From positions 62,001 to 126,000 of the forward strand of contig JBAKBP010004278.1 of assembly GCA_037953745.1 (NCBI GenBank): a stretch of 64,000 nt of DNA. Reading direction: 5' to 3'. The position numbers and the translations under genes are program-made. The notes below the pieces were generated by a model, which was not told where the DNA came from, did not search any database, and worked only from the letters and a program-made list of their open reading frames with translations. Positions 32,144-44,647 of this stretch are shown here, in pieces (the first letter of the stretch is position 1; the number at the start of each line of letters is the position of its first letter). Origin of the DNA: Lithodes maja (Eukaryota; Arthropoda; Malacostraca; Decapoda; Lithodidae).

Positions 32144-34066
32144 TGTGACGCTCCTGCATAGTAGCCACGTGCGGGCATGCGCGAGTGTCGGCTGCCCAGC
32201 CGTTTAGAAACCGGCTGGCGGCAGCCGGCTGGCCGGCTTTTCCTTAGTATATATCCTACGAAAATGTAACTAATGTCTGGGATATTCTTATGTTGTTTCA
32301 CAGATTGAAGCTGCCCTTATTCTTAACCAACACATCTTAGTATATTTTATTCTCGATAGTTGATTGTTTCATTATTATATATAAGATGTAAGTCTAGTGA
32401 GAGTGGGAGGAGACGAGCGGGAGAGAGAGAGCGAGCGAGCAGGGTGGGGGAGGTGAGTGTTGCTTTTCCTCCTCCTCCCTCCTCCCTCCCGGAGGAGTTG
32501 CTCGCCCGCGTGGCCTTTTCTCTCGGTTTTGATTGGCTGGTGGTTCCTGGCACCTTCTGCAGGCCTGCTGCCGGGTGACGTAGCGGCCTGTGATTGGCTG
32601 ACCACCGTGCCTTTGTGTGGGATCCTGGAGGAGTCCAGAGGAGCTATTCTCCTCAGAGCTCACCTCACTGTCGTACCCTTCGGACCCCCTTGATATCTAT
32701 CCCTCTCAACCCCACTTAGAAACTTTCTCTCTTACTTTGTATACCTTCTTTCCACTACTTCACCAGTCTATTTAATTACCCCATCCCCTTGATAGACCTT
32801 ATATCTATTATTGTATTAACGACAAGCTCTCAGATAACTAGATAGGATTTTGGGCCTTATGCAGAGATATAATTGTTAATGAGACCTAGGAAGCTTTTTT
32901 GTTGTCTCATATTTGGTGGTTTCATGCTTGCTAGTGTGTTCTTGTAGCAGGTGAGCAGGGGCTAGACCGGAGGGGAGTTTTTTTTGCGATCCTTTAAGTA
33001 AAGTCTGCTGGTGCGAGTCCTGTGGACCTGCACGACTTTACTAGGATACCCGTGGGAGTCTGGGGGACATTTTCTTGTCTGTGTGCCTGTGTGTCTAGTG
33101 TTGTGTTGTGTGAGGGCCCTTGCCTAGTCCACTCAGCACTGCGCTAGCACGTCTTGCGTTTGTTTTAGGGTCGCCAGGAGAGAGTCAGATACTTGGGATC
33201 TGAGTCTCTCAAGAGAGCACCCTTTCATTTAGAGTAATTTGGCGCACAGACTTGGGAACGTCCCTAGGCTAGAGCAGGTGGCTCAGCCCGGGTATCTGAA
33301 GCCTATATCCTTCCAGCTAGACCTCTGCCACCTGGCAGATTAACAGCTAGCGGTTTATTATATCTGTATGCTTGTTATTGTGCCACAGTTTACCGTTTTT
33401 GTGAGCATTGTGAGTCAGGGTGTGGCTTAGAGACTCTGTCCGAGCAGGCTTGCCTGACTAAGAGTGAGAAGCACACCTGTATGTGGTTATGTTGCGAGTT
33501 GCTGCCTTTATTTAATTATACCTATGCCATTATACACTGTATGGCCTATCACTAGTATTTATTCCTGCTTATGAGTTAAGAGTTCTCTAAATCCGTAACT
33601 TACTTTCTTTGCTAAGCATCAGATCCTACAGTAGCCGCATGCAGTTTAGAAACCTGCATCTTGTCTACCTGTACGATGTTTTGAGGACTGTTTGCTTTCA
33701 CCTTCTTTCACGCAGGGGTGATTAGTTGTATTAATTAACGTAACGTTAAATGTACTTTCTTCTAGTTTGTTATTAAATTGTTTCTGCAATTTAATTCCGT
33801 TATCTATCTTTTCCTTGAAGCTTTAAATCAACTTAGTTGTGTGATCTTTTATATAGCCTGCTTGACTATCAGCAGTCTATAGTGCGTGCACCCTGTAACC
33901 GAGTCATAGGATACCTCGTTGTCCAGGCAGGACTCTAGACGGTTTAGGGTGGTTTGTTGCCTGGGTTATAGATAAGGGTGGGATCTAGCGTTTTCCGTTG
34001 TTGCTTTTTGCCGCATACCTAGTCCAATAGAAAGAGCCCAGTGTTTATATATCCCAGGACGTAACA
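32144..34066 (+). repeat. Element B 3' LTR
   Basis: 1923 bp, uninterrupted, TGTGACGCTCC to GTAACA. It shows the empty site for element A: CTTAGTATATATCC here equals the 5' LTR once A and one GTAT are removed. It borders CTGT at 34067-34070. Confidence 0.95.
33178..33210 (+). other. Conserved LTR hairpin, element B 3' LTR
   Basis: Same arms and loop as 26933-26965. Confidence 0.78.
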
Positions 34067-34070
34067 CTGT

Positions 34071-34933
34071 ACAGAGCAAGAAGCTGTGCAGGGGAAAAGA
34101 ACCCCCTAAGGCGGTTGAGCACACCCAGCTTCTGGGAGGCTGCCTTAGCAAGACTGGTAATATGGTCCTTCCAACTGAGTGCAGAAGAAAAAGAGATACC
34201 AAGAATATTGAGAGAAGATGAAGGATTGATTTTTGTATTGTTGAAGAATAAGGGATAGTCCGCTGGGAGTTCCTTACGGGTAGATAGATGGAGAAATTGG
34301 GTTTTGGAAGCATTAAAGGTAACAAGGTTTTCTCTGCCCCAGTTGGAGATAGTATTTAGATCAGAATTTAAGAGTTCTATGGCTTCATTACGTTTGTCGT
34401 TGAGTGATTGCTTGCTAGGGCGTTCTGAAAAACTAATGGAGTAGTGTAAGGTTGAGTCGTTTGTGTATGAATGGCTGAGAATTGAGGTACAGTTGAGGGG
34501 CTCATTTATAAAAATTAGAAAGAGTATAGGAGATAGGACAGACCCCTGAGGAACACCGGAGTTTATAGGGTGAGGAAGTGAACAATGGCCGTCCACAACT
34601 GCGGCTATGGAACGGCCGGAAAGGTAATTAGAGACAAAGGCACAGATGGAGGGATAGAAACCGAAGGAGGGTTGTTTAGAAATTAAAGATTTGTGCCAGA
34701 CTCTATCGAAGGCTTTCGATATGTCTAGTGCAATAGAAAAAGTCTCACCGAAGTCCCGAATAGTTAGTAAGATATGAAAGAAGATCACCAATAGAGCCAC
34801 CCTTAAGGAAGCCATACTGGCGATTTGAGAGCAGATTATGAGAAGAGAAATGCTTAAGAAATTTGGAAGCAAGAATAGTCTCAAAATCTTTAGAAAGACA
34901 TGAGATGAGAGCAATTGGACGATAGTTGGACTA
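34071..34933 (-). pseudogene. LINE reverse transcriptase, upstream half
   Basis: Reads ISKAFDRVWHKSL, SGVPQGSVLSPILFLIFIN, NLVTFNASKTQFLHLS, LNILGISFSS and NRLRGFFSPAQLLALY, an RT palm and thumb of jockey/I-like type. The catalytic YADD box reads YTND, so this copy is inactive. The region between about 34740 and 34933 needs a frame change. The reading continues at 17490 beyond element B. Confidence 0.82.
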
Positions 34934-35096
34934 TCATGCTTTGCTAGATCAGTGTTCCCAGCAGAATTTTGAACTACAGTCCTTTCAACAATCAGTACAT
35001 TATGTTGCATCGAAATCAGAGACATTGAAGCTGCAAGGGTTTACGGGAGCCCAGGACGAACAAGTGTATGAGGTAGTCACCCCGCAGTACAAAGGA
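34934..35096 (+). pseudogene. BEL/Pao protease region between two LINE insertions
   Basis: Reads HALLDQCSQQNFELQSF and continues to about VTPQYKG. It follows in sense from the gag fragment ending at 16941. ALLD.(C/S)SQ.NF matches the start of the BEL/Pao protease. The right boundary, where LINE 3' sequence appears to begin, is approximate. Confidence 0.5.
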
Positions 35097-37748
35097 ATAC
35101 AAAGGAAAGCAAGCAACAACAGATCCAGTGACCCTTCTAGGTTGCTTGTCCTCCAAAACACTGAGGATCAAGTGTCCAAACAGTGGTTTAGAGTGGGTAA
35201 GGGAACATTGGAAAGGGAATTACTGCCCTGGAACTAATGTCCGTGGCAGGATTAGGAAGTTAGTAGGGGACAGATGGGTTAGTAACTGAGGGGGGGATAA
35301 AATAAAGTTATTCATTTACAAACGCAGTCAGTCGCGGGTTTGATGCGAGATATTTGTCTATGCGGAGTTTAAATGAATCAACGGTGATGCAGTCTATAAC
35401 GTTTCGGGGAAGCCCATTCCACAAGTTGACAACTCGATTGAAGAAGAAATTCTTAGATTCGTGCGAGTTAAAAGATTTACCAATAATTTTGCAACCGTTT
35501 CCCCGCGTGTAATTAGATTGGTCGATAGTGAAGTACTTACTACAGTTCATATTGTCGATGCCTTTAATGATTTTGAACACTTGAATTAAGTCGCCTCTTA
35601 ATCTGCGCTGGGTTAAAGGAAATAGATTTAATTCTCTAAGACGCTCTTCGTATGGTTTGTTCTTTAGGCTAGGTATCATTTTGGTAACTCTACGTTGAAC
35701 TCGTTCTAGCTTGTTTATATCTTTTTGGTAATAAGGGCACCAGGATTGAACGCAGTATTCCAGAAGAGGGCGGACTAAGAAATTGTAAAGGGTTAGGATA
35801 ACTTCTTTGGATTTATGCTCAAATGACCTGCCTATAAAGCCAATTATTTTGTTTGCCTTCTTAACAACTTCTGAACATTGTTGACTCGGTTTTAGGTTAC
35901 TCGATATTGTTACTCCCAGATCGGTTTCTCTGTTTACATTCTTAAGCTGAGTGCCATTCATCGAATAGTTTGCTTTCTCATTTAGGTATCCGATATGTAG
36001 TACTTTACATTTATCCGCATTGAAACTCATTTGCCAAATTTGGGCCCAACATGACAATTTATCTAGATTGTGTTGCATATCGTCAACTTGTTCTTTTGAG
36101 AGTACGCTATTTGCAATTTTTGTATCGTCAGCAAATTTTGAGATTGTACAGGTGAGACCCTCATCTATGTCGTTGATGTAAATTAGAAAGAGAATTGGTC
36201 CTAGTACCGATCCCTGGGGTACCCCGCTACTTACATTGGTCCATTTTGATGCCTTACCGTTTATGACTACTCTTTGCTTTCTGTCGCTGAGCCAATTTTC
36301 TATCCATTTCAACACACCGTCTTGTATTCCATGCGCTTTTAGTTTTAGCAGTAAACGTTTGTCGGGAACTTTGTCAAAGGCCTTTTGAAAATCAAGGTAT
36401 ATAATATCTACAGCTTTACTCTCATCGTAGAGGTTGAGGATATCGTGGAAGAAGTCTAAGAGGTTTGTTAAACAGGAACGTTTTTTACGAAAGCCGTGTT
36501 GAGTATCTTTAAGTATGTTATTTTCCTCCAAGTGATTTACGAGTCTGTCTCGTATGACCGTTTCTAGCATTTTACATACAACTGAGGTTAAGCTAATTGG
36601 ACGATAGTTACTGGATAGGGATTTGCTGCCTTTTTTGAATATCGGTGTTACGTTGGCTAGCTTCCACTGATCAGGCATAGTTCCAGACTGCAAGGATTTA
36701 TTGAATAGTAATGTCAGTGGTTTAGAGAGCTCATCCTTAGCTTCCTTTAGAACTCTAGGCGAGATTGTATCAGGTCCAGGCGTTTTATTTACCTTGAGTT
36801 TATCTAAACAATTCAATACTTCTCTCTCTGTAACGGTGATATTGCTTAAAACATCTGAATTATCAATCTGAATCGGCGATGGTGTAGGGATATCACTGAG
36901 GTCTTCTGTTGTAAAAACTGATGCAAAGAAGGTATTGAGGGCATTACTCATTTGTTCTTCGTCTTTGGTGTATTCTCCATTTTCATCGACTAACGGTCCA
37001 ACAGTTGAAGTAACTACTTTTTTCTTTCTGATATAACTATAGAATTCTTTCGGGTTTGTTTTACTTTGATTCGCAATATGTAACTCTAAGGTCTTTTTAC
37101 TTTGCTTAATTAACTTTTTGGCTTTGCGTCGTAGCTCTACAAATTTCAGCCGTTCTTCGTCATTTTGTGAGGATTTTAATCTATCATTAGCAAATTTTTA
37201 AGCAAGCAGGCAGTTTGAAATATCTTTATTCCACCATTTGGGCTTATTACTATGGCCTGGACGCCGAGTTTTCGATGGTATGCAGTCTTGCACTGCTTTT
37301 AGGTAAGTGGCTTCGAATAACTTCCAAGATGTATTTATGTCGTTATTGTGAATTAAAAAGCTCCAGTCAGTTTCTTTAAACATAGCTCTAAGTTTATGGA
37401 AGTTTGCTTTCTTGAAATTAGGGACTTTTTCGATGCTACTATTTGGTTCGTTACTAGTAAACTTTAAAGTGAAAGTTATCGTATGATGGTCGCTGTTACT
37501 GAATTCATCACCAACATTCAAATTCTCTATTAATTCTTCTTTTGTTGCAAGTACAATGTCAAGAACGTTATTACCACGGGTCGGCGTTCCAACAAATTGA
37601 TAAAGCGAACTCTCTTGCAAGTTCGTATACAAGTCATGTCCGGAGTGTGAAGTAAGAGTATCGCCCCACTTGGTACAATGATAGGGATAGGACTTCATCC
37701 TTAATGGCAGTCGTAGTAGACTCCTTACCAGAATACAGGCTTTCAAAG
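35097..37748 (-). mobile_element. CR1/jockey-like LINE, 5'-truncated, inserted in the BEL/Pao element
   Basis: Minus strand, with coding at 35308-37746 and a 3' noncoding part down to about 35097. CAAAGG occurs on both sides (about 35090-35095 and 37743-37748) and may be the target duplication. BEL/Pao sequence lies on both outer sides. Both edges are estimates. Confidence 0.6.
35308..37746 (-). pseudogene. LINE endonuclease C-terminus plus reverse transcriptase, one in-frame stop
   Basis: The upstream part (37198-37746) ends the endonuclease domain: GNNVLDIVLA, then SDHHTITF. TAA at 37198-37200 interrupts, and the same frame continues into RT. In the 547-residue downstream part: TPGPDTISPRVLK at 57-69, SNYRPISLTSV at 114-124, DFQKAFDKV at 187-195, SGVPQGSVLGP at 242-252, catalytic FADD at 273-276, and HIGYLNE near 320. 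It ends with ...FVNE and a natural stop. Apart from the one stop and the missing 5' part, the RT is remarkably intact. Confidence 0.88.
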
Positions 37749-38345
37749 GGCATCAAGGGTGTGATTGACAATTTGCAGGATTCAGGATATAGGCTAGCTT
37801 ATTCATTTGTAGGCAGTAACATTAAACTAGGCATGTTGCTCGGTACTGATTATTACTATGACCTTATGCTACCAGGATGATAATGGAAGGTAATGTAGTG
37901 CGCTCGCCTACCAAGTTTGGGTATGCCATCAGTGGGTTTTACAAGAATCAAGTAGCCAATACAAAATGTTAAAGTAATGATTTGAATATATTGTGGGACA
38001 TGAACAATTTAGGTATCAAGTCAGGAGAGAATGATGCAGAGACTAGGGATATGTTTAAATTGTATGATGAAGCAGTAACCTACTGTATGTACCTGAGGAA
38101 AACCAGGATTGTGTCTGATTGCCATGGCACACAAACAGAGGCGACTTGCCGAATAATTGCAGTCTGGGGATAGGTAGGGTACAGGGCCAACAGGAAAAAT
38201 TTATTGCAACTCCCGAGTATTTTCAACAGTATGCTAATGTTATCAAAGATCCTCTAAATTGCAGATTGATCGAGTCCACTGATGAGGAAATAACAACTGA
38301 ATCGCCAACTCATCTTGCACACCACAGTGTTGAACGCGACAGCAA
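37749..38345 (+). pseudogene. BEL/Pao pol fragment (protease end to RT start)
   Basis: Readings in order: QDSGYRLAYSFVGSNIKLG, LLGTDYYYDL, SPTKFGYAISGF, ILWDMNNLGIKS, TRDMFKLYDEAV, YLRKTRIVSDCHGTQTEA, IGRVQGQQEKF, YANVIKDPLNCRLIESTDEEI. This is the Pao-type order from the protease flap into the RT N-terminus. Several frame changes occur, for example near 37975 and 38170. The match fades at about 38345 with no RT palm beyond. It continues the BEL/Pao pieces at 16697-16941 and 34934-35096, and matches the minus-strand copy at 1-1720. Confidence 0.7.
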
Positions 38346-40782
38346 ATACCTGCAAAGATCTTCCAAAGGTTGTGCAAAATTGCTAAAAATTTGCACATTT
38401 GAGCTGTTTTCGCTATGTGTAACGCTTGCGAGTCCAGACTTGGTGGGTGACGAACGAAGGGGTCCCACGCTCCCTGCACTCTCTTGCCTCACTCCCATGA
38501 CACATAATAAGTGGATTTTGGTGCCCGTCAGGTGAAAGGAGCCGCAACGAAGAAGTTAATCTTTAACCCTTTCATTGCAGCCCTTCTATAGGGAAGAATA
38601 CGCTGTAATTCCTATTACACACACCACCCCGTCCCTACCCATTCGTACCAACCAGGAAAATTGAAAATATATTGTGTGTTCTGTAACCCGCTGGCCGGTC
38701 CCGTGTGAACGAAAATATATGCTTTTATCGTTCACTACAACTGCCGATAACTCAAAGACATGTGCAGTCAATGCATCATGTTTTTGTTTGCAGGACAGGA
38801 TGGGATGTTCAATGTAGATGATATGAACCTCATATTCGTACCGGGTATAGCTTTCACAATTACATGGAGAAATAGCCCTCTTTTCGTTGATTTTCAGCTT
38901 CTAGAACAACCTCTTCATTGTACACACATCCTCCTTCCACCAATGCTCAAAGCACATTAACGTGAGTCAGACTGAGTGTGGGTGGCATGGCTAGAGCCTC
39001 CTGTAACCGTCTGGCAACAAGCGCGGCGGGTTGGTGCCACCAACTCAGCTGCTACTACCACCATGTTCCTGTATGTCAACTGCAGTGTAGGCCTTTTTTA
39101 AATATAGATGTGTATGTACGTCAACCACAATGAAAGGAATAATCTAATAACAATAAATTGTTTGTCTGTGTCCATTGCTTTGAACACTAATTAATGTATA
39201 TTATGCCAGAAAGCCTCTCCTCTTATTCTCACCGTTTAGTGTGCTCTTCTATTCATCTATTTGTGTTTACCTAAGCTTTAGCTTCTACTCTCTCTAGTAC
39301 AATTATGTATTGACCACCACACTAGAGTGTGGTTTGCGTGGCTAGTGTGTTTAATTATATTTATGTAAATCTCTCTCTCTCTCTCTCTCTTTTTATCTTT
39401 CTCATATTGCCAGGTTTACGAGTCTCTCCTTTTCATTTGCGTCTGCCTGGCTCGTTTTCCCTCTCTTCCCAAAGCTTTTATACCTGCTACTTTATTATTC
39501 TGCGGGACTGTTACTAATATCATTATATTATTTTCTATATTGTTTTCTTGCATGTATAGCACGTGTTTATCGTATGCATTAATTTTGTTCATGGGCAATA
39601 TCAAGATAGGTGATTGTGTGCTGTTATTTTAATATTTCTGTTTTATATTACTTTTTCATTATGTAAAATATTTGCGCATCTATTTTATTTACAAATGGGC
39701 TTAAGCAAAGTGAATATTTAGGTGCACCCCTTCACAAATGAATTTGGTGATTCCATTGTTGTCTCTTTTAGTAAATATGAAGTTTCAATTATATTCACCA
39801 TCACTTGAAATAACAATTAGATACATAGAAATTTGGCATAAGTGTTGTATAGGAATGGACTATAATATTGACCGTAATAGTTCAGTAAATTAAGAATATA
39901 TCGTAAAGGATATGTGTATTACATATAAAATCACTAATGTTTCTTCCATAATTAGAAAATCAGTTTTTTCATTCATATTCCATCGACATTATATTTTAGG
40001 TTTTACACATATCATAAACTCTATACTCAAATGTAATATTATACTACGAAAACATTTTAAAAGTCACAATTAAAATTATTTATACCAAAACTGTTGTAAG
40101 TGCTAACACATTGAGTTTCAGGGGAGATAGGTAGTTTTTCTGGTCTCCATACTCCCTCATGTTTAGCCCCATTAGTTTCCAATTTTAAAATGCTTTCCCC
40201 ATTAGTTTGTCGATTTTAAGATTTTTCGCGCCATTTGTTGTTGTCAATATTAAGACCTTTCGTGCCATTTAGGTGTACTTTTTTTTTCTTTTTCTGGCGA
40301 ACGATATTGAGCCTGTAATTTTGGAAGTACTGGCCTGAGGCCGGGACATTTCGCTGCCGAAAAATGTACCAATTGATCTAGATGGGGTATCTAGTGGATG
40401 TTTTTATTTACGTTTGATGGAGTCTACGGAGGAAACTGAAGTAATGCTAAATATATGAAATAATTACCAAAAAATAAACCCATTTCCCCTTAATTAATTA
40501 AAGTATGAGAGGAATCTATGGTAATAAAACTGCTAATATATCTGTTCTGAAATAATAATAAGCGGTACAGTGTCCACTTCAGTTTCAGGCAGTGGTTGCA
40601 CAAATGTAATATTAATAGCATTTAAAAAAAATGGCAAATAATCACATTATGGTTATCAAAACTCGTAAGATTGAGGATGGGAAATTATAAATAAGTTATG
40701 TTTTACTTTCACAGACACAATTCCCAATTAAATATACAGTATACGACACACGTTGCGGTTTCCTGTCATCCTATACAGATAT
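38346..40782. other. No gene recognised
   Basis: Only short frames. A CT tract is at about 39370-39391. Near 40290-40350 there is a degenerate TTTCTGGCGAACGATATTGAGCC block related to the MITE motif at 46486. The rest is AT-rich and featureless to my reading. Confidence 0.55.
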
Positions 40783-43050
40783 TATTATTATTATTATTAT
40801 ATGAGATGCCGAAGTCTCCAACCAGGGTGCAGAAACACCATCAAGATGAATCCACACAAAACACCCGGAGGCACTGGAGAGAGACTACGGCAACTTAGGA
40901 CAAAATAAAAACATATACTGTATACTGTACATATACACATATTAAACACAGATAACATATTATGCAGTGGAGGATATCAAGTATAAATATAATACAATAA
41001 AATAGAATAAAATAAGTTTAAAAATTAGAATTAATGCTGCAAAAAAGCATTAACTCTAGACTTAAAAATGGAGATATGAGCTGAATTGACTAGCTCATTT
41101 GGCAACTTATTCCACAAGTCAACCATGGCCGGCACAAAACACCGTGAAAACTGTGTAGTAGAAAAATTAACACGGCTCATGGCAAGATCATTAGATTGCT
41201 TGTGAATCTAGTTGAACGAGCCTATAGGGCCCAGGCAGAACCCCATGTAAGGGATGCTGAGGGTTGTTAAAAACTTTAAATCAAAGACTAAGGGCACCAA
41301 GTTTACGTCGATGACACAGATCAAGAGACAAATGAAGTAGAATAAAACTGATGGAATTTAGCGACCTGTCAAGCAACTTGAGATGGCAGTCAGCTGCTGA
41401 CAACCAGACAGGTGAGCAGTACTCAAAATGTGGCAAAATAAAAGCATAAAAAGACTTGATAACTGTGGCGTCACAAGCAAATGTTTTATAAACCTTGCGA
41501 AGCAGACCATTGTTTTGGGAAATGGAAGAGGAGAAAGAACGAATATGCTTTTCAAAAGTAAGTTTGGGATCAAGAGTAACTCCTAACAAACGCAGAGTAT
41601 CCACATTCTCAATTTGCTCGCCAGAAACTTGTAGATAAGGATGGGGAGGATCCAAGGTACGAGATCTGCTGATGATAATGGAGTGTGATTTTACTAGCAT
41701 TAAGTTTCATGCCCCAAGGTTCACACCATGATGTAATTTTGGCTAAATCCCTAATCAGAGCAGTAGCAATTACGTGTCGATCTATTGGTGATGGAATTGA
41801 TGCATATAAAGTTGCATCATCAGCATAGGAGATTAGTTTATTTTCAAGCTCGGAACACAGGTCAGCAGTAAAAATAATAAAAAGCAAAGGCCCAAGGACA
41901 CTGCCTTGTGGAACGTCAGAAACAACAGTAACAGAAGGGGAATGACACCCATCAATGACCACAGACTGAGATCTTTTTGTCAAAAAATCTTCAAAGATCA
42001 TTAAAAAATTGCCACCAATACCGATGAGCTGTAACTTATACGGAAGTGCTTTATGTTTGACTAAATCAAAAGCAGAACTAAAGTCAATAGCCACGACACG
42101 AGACTCATGTCCCTGGTCCAATGAAGATTGCAAGTCATGGGTGAGTGTCAGAAGCGCATCACATGTACCCAGTCCCTTACGAAACCCAAACAGTGAGTTT
42201 GGTATCAAATTATGACTATTACAATAAGAGGAAAGGCGTCTGGACAAAAGCCTCTCATAGAGCTTGGATAGGATAGGTGTAATGGAGATAGGGCGATAGT
42301 CATTAGGAGATGATGAGGTAGTATTTCCCTTTGGAATAGGAGTGATAATAGCCTTACACCAGCAAAGAGGAAAACTACCTGAATTCAAAAGCAACCTAAA
42401 CACCACGGCCAACTTAGGTGCCAAGACCACTGCAATCTTTTTAAAAAAAGAGAGGAAAAAACCCATCCGGGTCTGTGCCACCATAGGTATCAAGATCCAG
42501 CAAGTACCTTTTCAGTTCAGCTGATTTGAATGCCATTGAATTGAGGTTGGGTCTAGGGAAACATGTCAATGGCAAAGACAATTCCTGATTACTCTGCTTA
42601 TTAATAAAAATATTAGATAGAATATTGGCCTTCGATAATGGATCAAAAGAGATGGAGCCATCAGAATCACAAAGAGGAGGCATGGAGGAATCTATTCCAA
42701 ATAAAGAGGATTTCAAAGCGGACCACCATTTATGAGGCTGTGTAGCTCCTGCCAGAACATCCTGAAGATGGGAGTTATAATCCCTCTCAGCACCATCATA
42801 AACTCTCTGCGCAGCTGCCCTTTTAAAAACATAATTTTCCCAATGCAAGGGGGTTTGATTACGCCTCCATAGACGATATGGAGCCTGTTTGTCATCAAAT
42901 GCACGCTTGCAGTCATCATTAAACCATGCTTTATCCCTGATACGAGACTTAATTGTTTTTGATGGAACTCTTTTGCGAAGGATACCAAGAAGAGAATTGT
43001 TGAGAGCTGAAACCGGGTCATGAGATCTTAGTATGTGATTCCACTCAATA
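40783..43050 (-). pseudogene. LINE (I/jockey-like), 5'-truncated, frames broken
   Basis: Starting near 43050, reading in pieces: a pre-RT linker (HKWWSALKSSLFG; SKANILSNIF), RT fingers NDYRPISITPILSKLYERLL, AIDFSSAFDLVKH at about 135-147 of the longest frame, DVPQGSVLGPLLF at 193-205 and catalytic YADD at 223-226. Then GVTLDPKLTFEKHI and FEYCSPVW follow in a shifted frame, then LPNELVNSAHISIFKSRVNAFL. The 3' end carries an ATA-repeat tail (about 40783-40800). At least three frame breaks are present although the active-site motif is intact. Confidence 0.82.
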
Positions 43051-43608
43051 TTACAAACATCATTACAAACGTTGTCCCAGATAATAGCATTCCGTTATTT
43101 TATGGGCATAGCACAGGCAACAATTATTACCAACATATTATCGTCTTGTTAACGTTCACTAACATACCTAATCATCAACATTACTCGTTGTATGGCATTC
43201 TATTGCCTTTCTATAATTTAGATGTGGTGTATAATATCAACGACTTTACTCTACGGTGCCTAGGGTTAATGTTACGGTTATTGATGTACACTGCAGTGTA
43301 CCTCTTCTGACCGTGTTCTAGGGTTGAAAAACGTCTCTATCCCAATTTAAAATTCTAAAAAAAGTATGAACGATTCTTTTGTTTGAGGATGCCAGCCAAT
43401 CGGCTGTTCAAAATGGGCTTATAGAGAACGAGAATGCCGTCCAATCAAAGTAACCTTTCGTCAGACTATCCAAAATAAACATTAATTCACACAATAGTTG
43501 CCTTCATCCGTATCATAAAATCTCAGAGAACGGTTAATTATATAAATTTATTATGATTATTATAAATTTTATTATTATTATTTATTTATTATAAATTTAT
43601 TTATTATG
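43051..43608. other. No gene; AT-rich
   Basis: No domain or repeat end recognised. A TTA/ATAAATTT-rich simple tract at about 43545-43608 leads into the LINE tail. Confidence 0.5.
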
Positions 43609-43793
43609 AACAGAGGGGGAGAGGTAGACCGAATATGAGGTGGAAGGATGGAGTGAGGAACTACATGAATGAAGGCGGTGCTGGTTGGGGGGAGGGGCGT
43701 CGACTGACTGGGGACAGAGGTGCATGGGGGCGGTTCGTTCGTGGCCACCCCTTCGGGGATCACGGCGTCAGGCAATAGATAGATAGATAGTTT
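43609..43793 (+). pseudogene. LINE 3' fragment (family of 3987-5330)
   Basis: Near-identical to 5145-5325, including the RGRGRPNMRWKDGV coding stretch and the AGATAGATAG tail. Only the last 185 bp are present, a severely 5'-truncated insertion. Confidence 0.85.
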
Positions 43794-44165
43794 ATGAGCA
43801 TGTTGATCCTTTACCGAATTACATCAATCTTCGCAACGCTAATCAAAATTATTATCATTAATTATCTTTAACATCTAGCAAGAACTATCTTTGACACTAA
43901 GTTTGATGACTATATTAATTTCAAGACCGTCTCAATTGATACCCAATTTAAATCAACACCTGTTACCAATAACTCCCTACCAAATGTCACTTACTCCCAC
44001 AACATAGAACATAATTATCATTATACACATCTGTTGCAAAATCAAGTTACACCCCATACAAATAAATGTTACCTAAATATCTAAGTAAAGCTCGAAAGCC
44101 CTGATACTAGTTTGTTACACACTCACTTTGCAATTTATAAAGTATATGTCTTCTTAATATCAAAT
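43794..44165. other. No gene recognised
   Basis: AT-rich, short frames only. Confidence 0.5.
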
Positions 44166-44311
44166 ATTATGTTCCTTCCAACAACCAACTATACTCCTAA
44201 AATCGATTAATGAAATTTACAAACACATGTGGCAGTCCGTGGATTCGAATCCAGGATGCTCACACCGAAAATCAACACCTTATGCATCGCACCACGAAGA
44301 CAGTTTAAGCT
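44166..44311 (-). repeat. Dispersed copy of the tRNA-like repeat
   Basis: Reverse complement of about 146 bp of the 328-bp unit, from GACTGTCTTCGTGGTGCGAT through the B-box-like motif to AGGAACATAATA. It shows that the unit is dispersed as well as tandem. Confidence 0.8.
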
Positions 44312-44440
44312 TAGCTCGAAAGTCCTGAAACAAGCCTGTTACTCACTGAACTTACAAACAACAAAGCACAATTACATATGGTATACCCTTACCACCTACG
44401 CATTCCCTTAACAACCTGCAAAACCTCCAATTGAACTATA

Positions 44441-44647
44441 GGTAGCGCCAACGAACTTGACAATTATCTATATCCCTAACCTCTTTGTAACTCAAAGGGT
44501 TCTTGAGCAAATTGGCTGTAAATTTCCACATCCATTTCCTGATGGACTCTTCCCAACTGATAGAAATGTCATGCCGATTGCTTCCATTCGTTTTGAGTTA
44601 TAAGAACTTAAGGGGTCCAGATTATTGTCAAGTTCGTTGGCGCTACC
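44441..44647. mobile_element. Small inverted-repeat element, 24-bp perfect termini
   Basis: GGTAGCGCCAACGAACTTGA and four further bases at 44441-44464 are repeated in perfect inversion at 44624-44647, enclosing about 160 bp without coding. The bases outside (ACTATA and TTTATAGG) extend the inversion loosely. Superfamily not assigned. Confidence 0.7.

Larger units (their letters stand above)
17492..34066 (+). mobile_element. LTR retrotransposon B (Gmr1-like), host of nested element A
   Basis: The 5' LTR is split into 17492-17598 and 26020-27819; the 3' LTR is 32144-34066. Both start TGTGACGCTCC and end GTAACA. The 4-bp target duplication is CTGT. A primer-binding site follows the 5' LTR and a purine tract precedes the 3' LTR. 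Without element A the element is about 8.15 kb. The two LTRs differ by several substitutions and small indels (for example GATTGGCT present only near 32592), more than the two LTRs of A. That fits B being older than its insert. Confidence 0.93.
16942..34933 (-). mobile_element. 5'-truncated jockey/I-like LINE, split by LTR element B
   Basis: The LINE lies on the minus strand inside the BEL/Pao element. Its 3' end is the A-rich tail at about 16942-16970. Its coding parts are 34071-34933 (upstream) and 17043-17490 (downstream). Element B (17492-34066) sits between them, with CTGT on both sides (17488-17491 and 34067-34070). Removing B and one CTGT restores the reading through LLALYRG. The 5' truncation is at about 34933. 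Confidence 0.82.

Noticed and set aside
40698..40898. Small open frame near the ATA tract
   Set aside because: Overlaps the 3' end and tail of the minus-strand LINE, with no domain.
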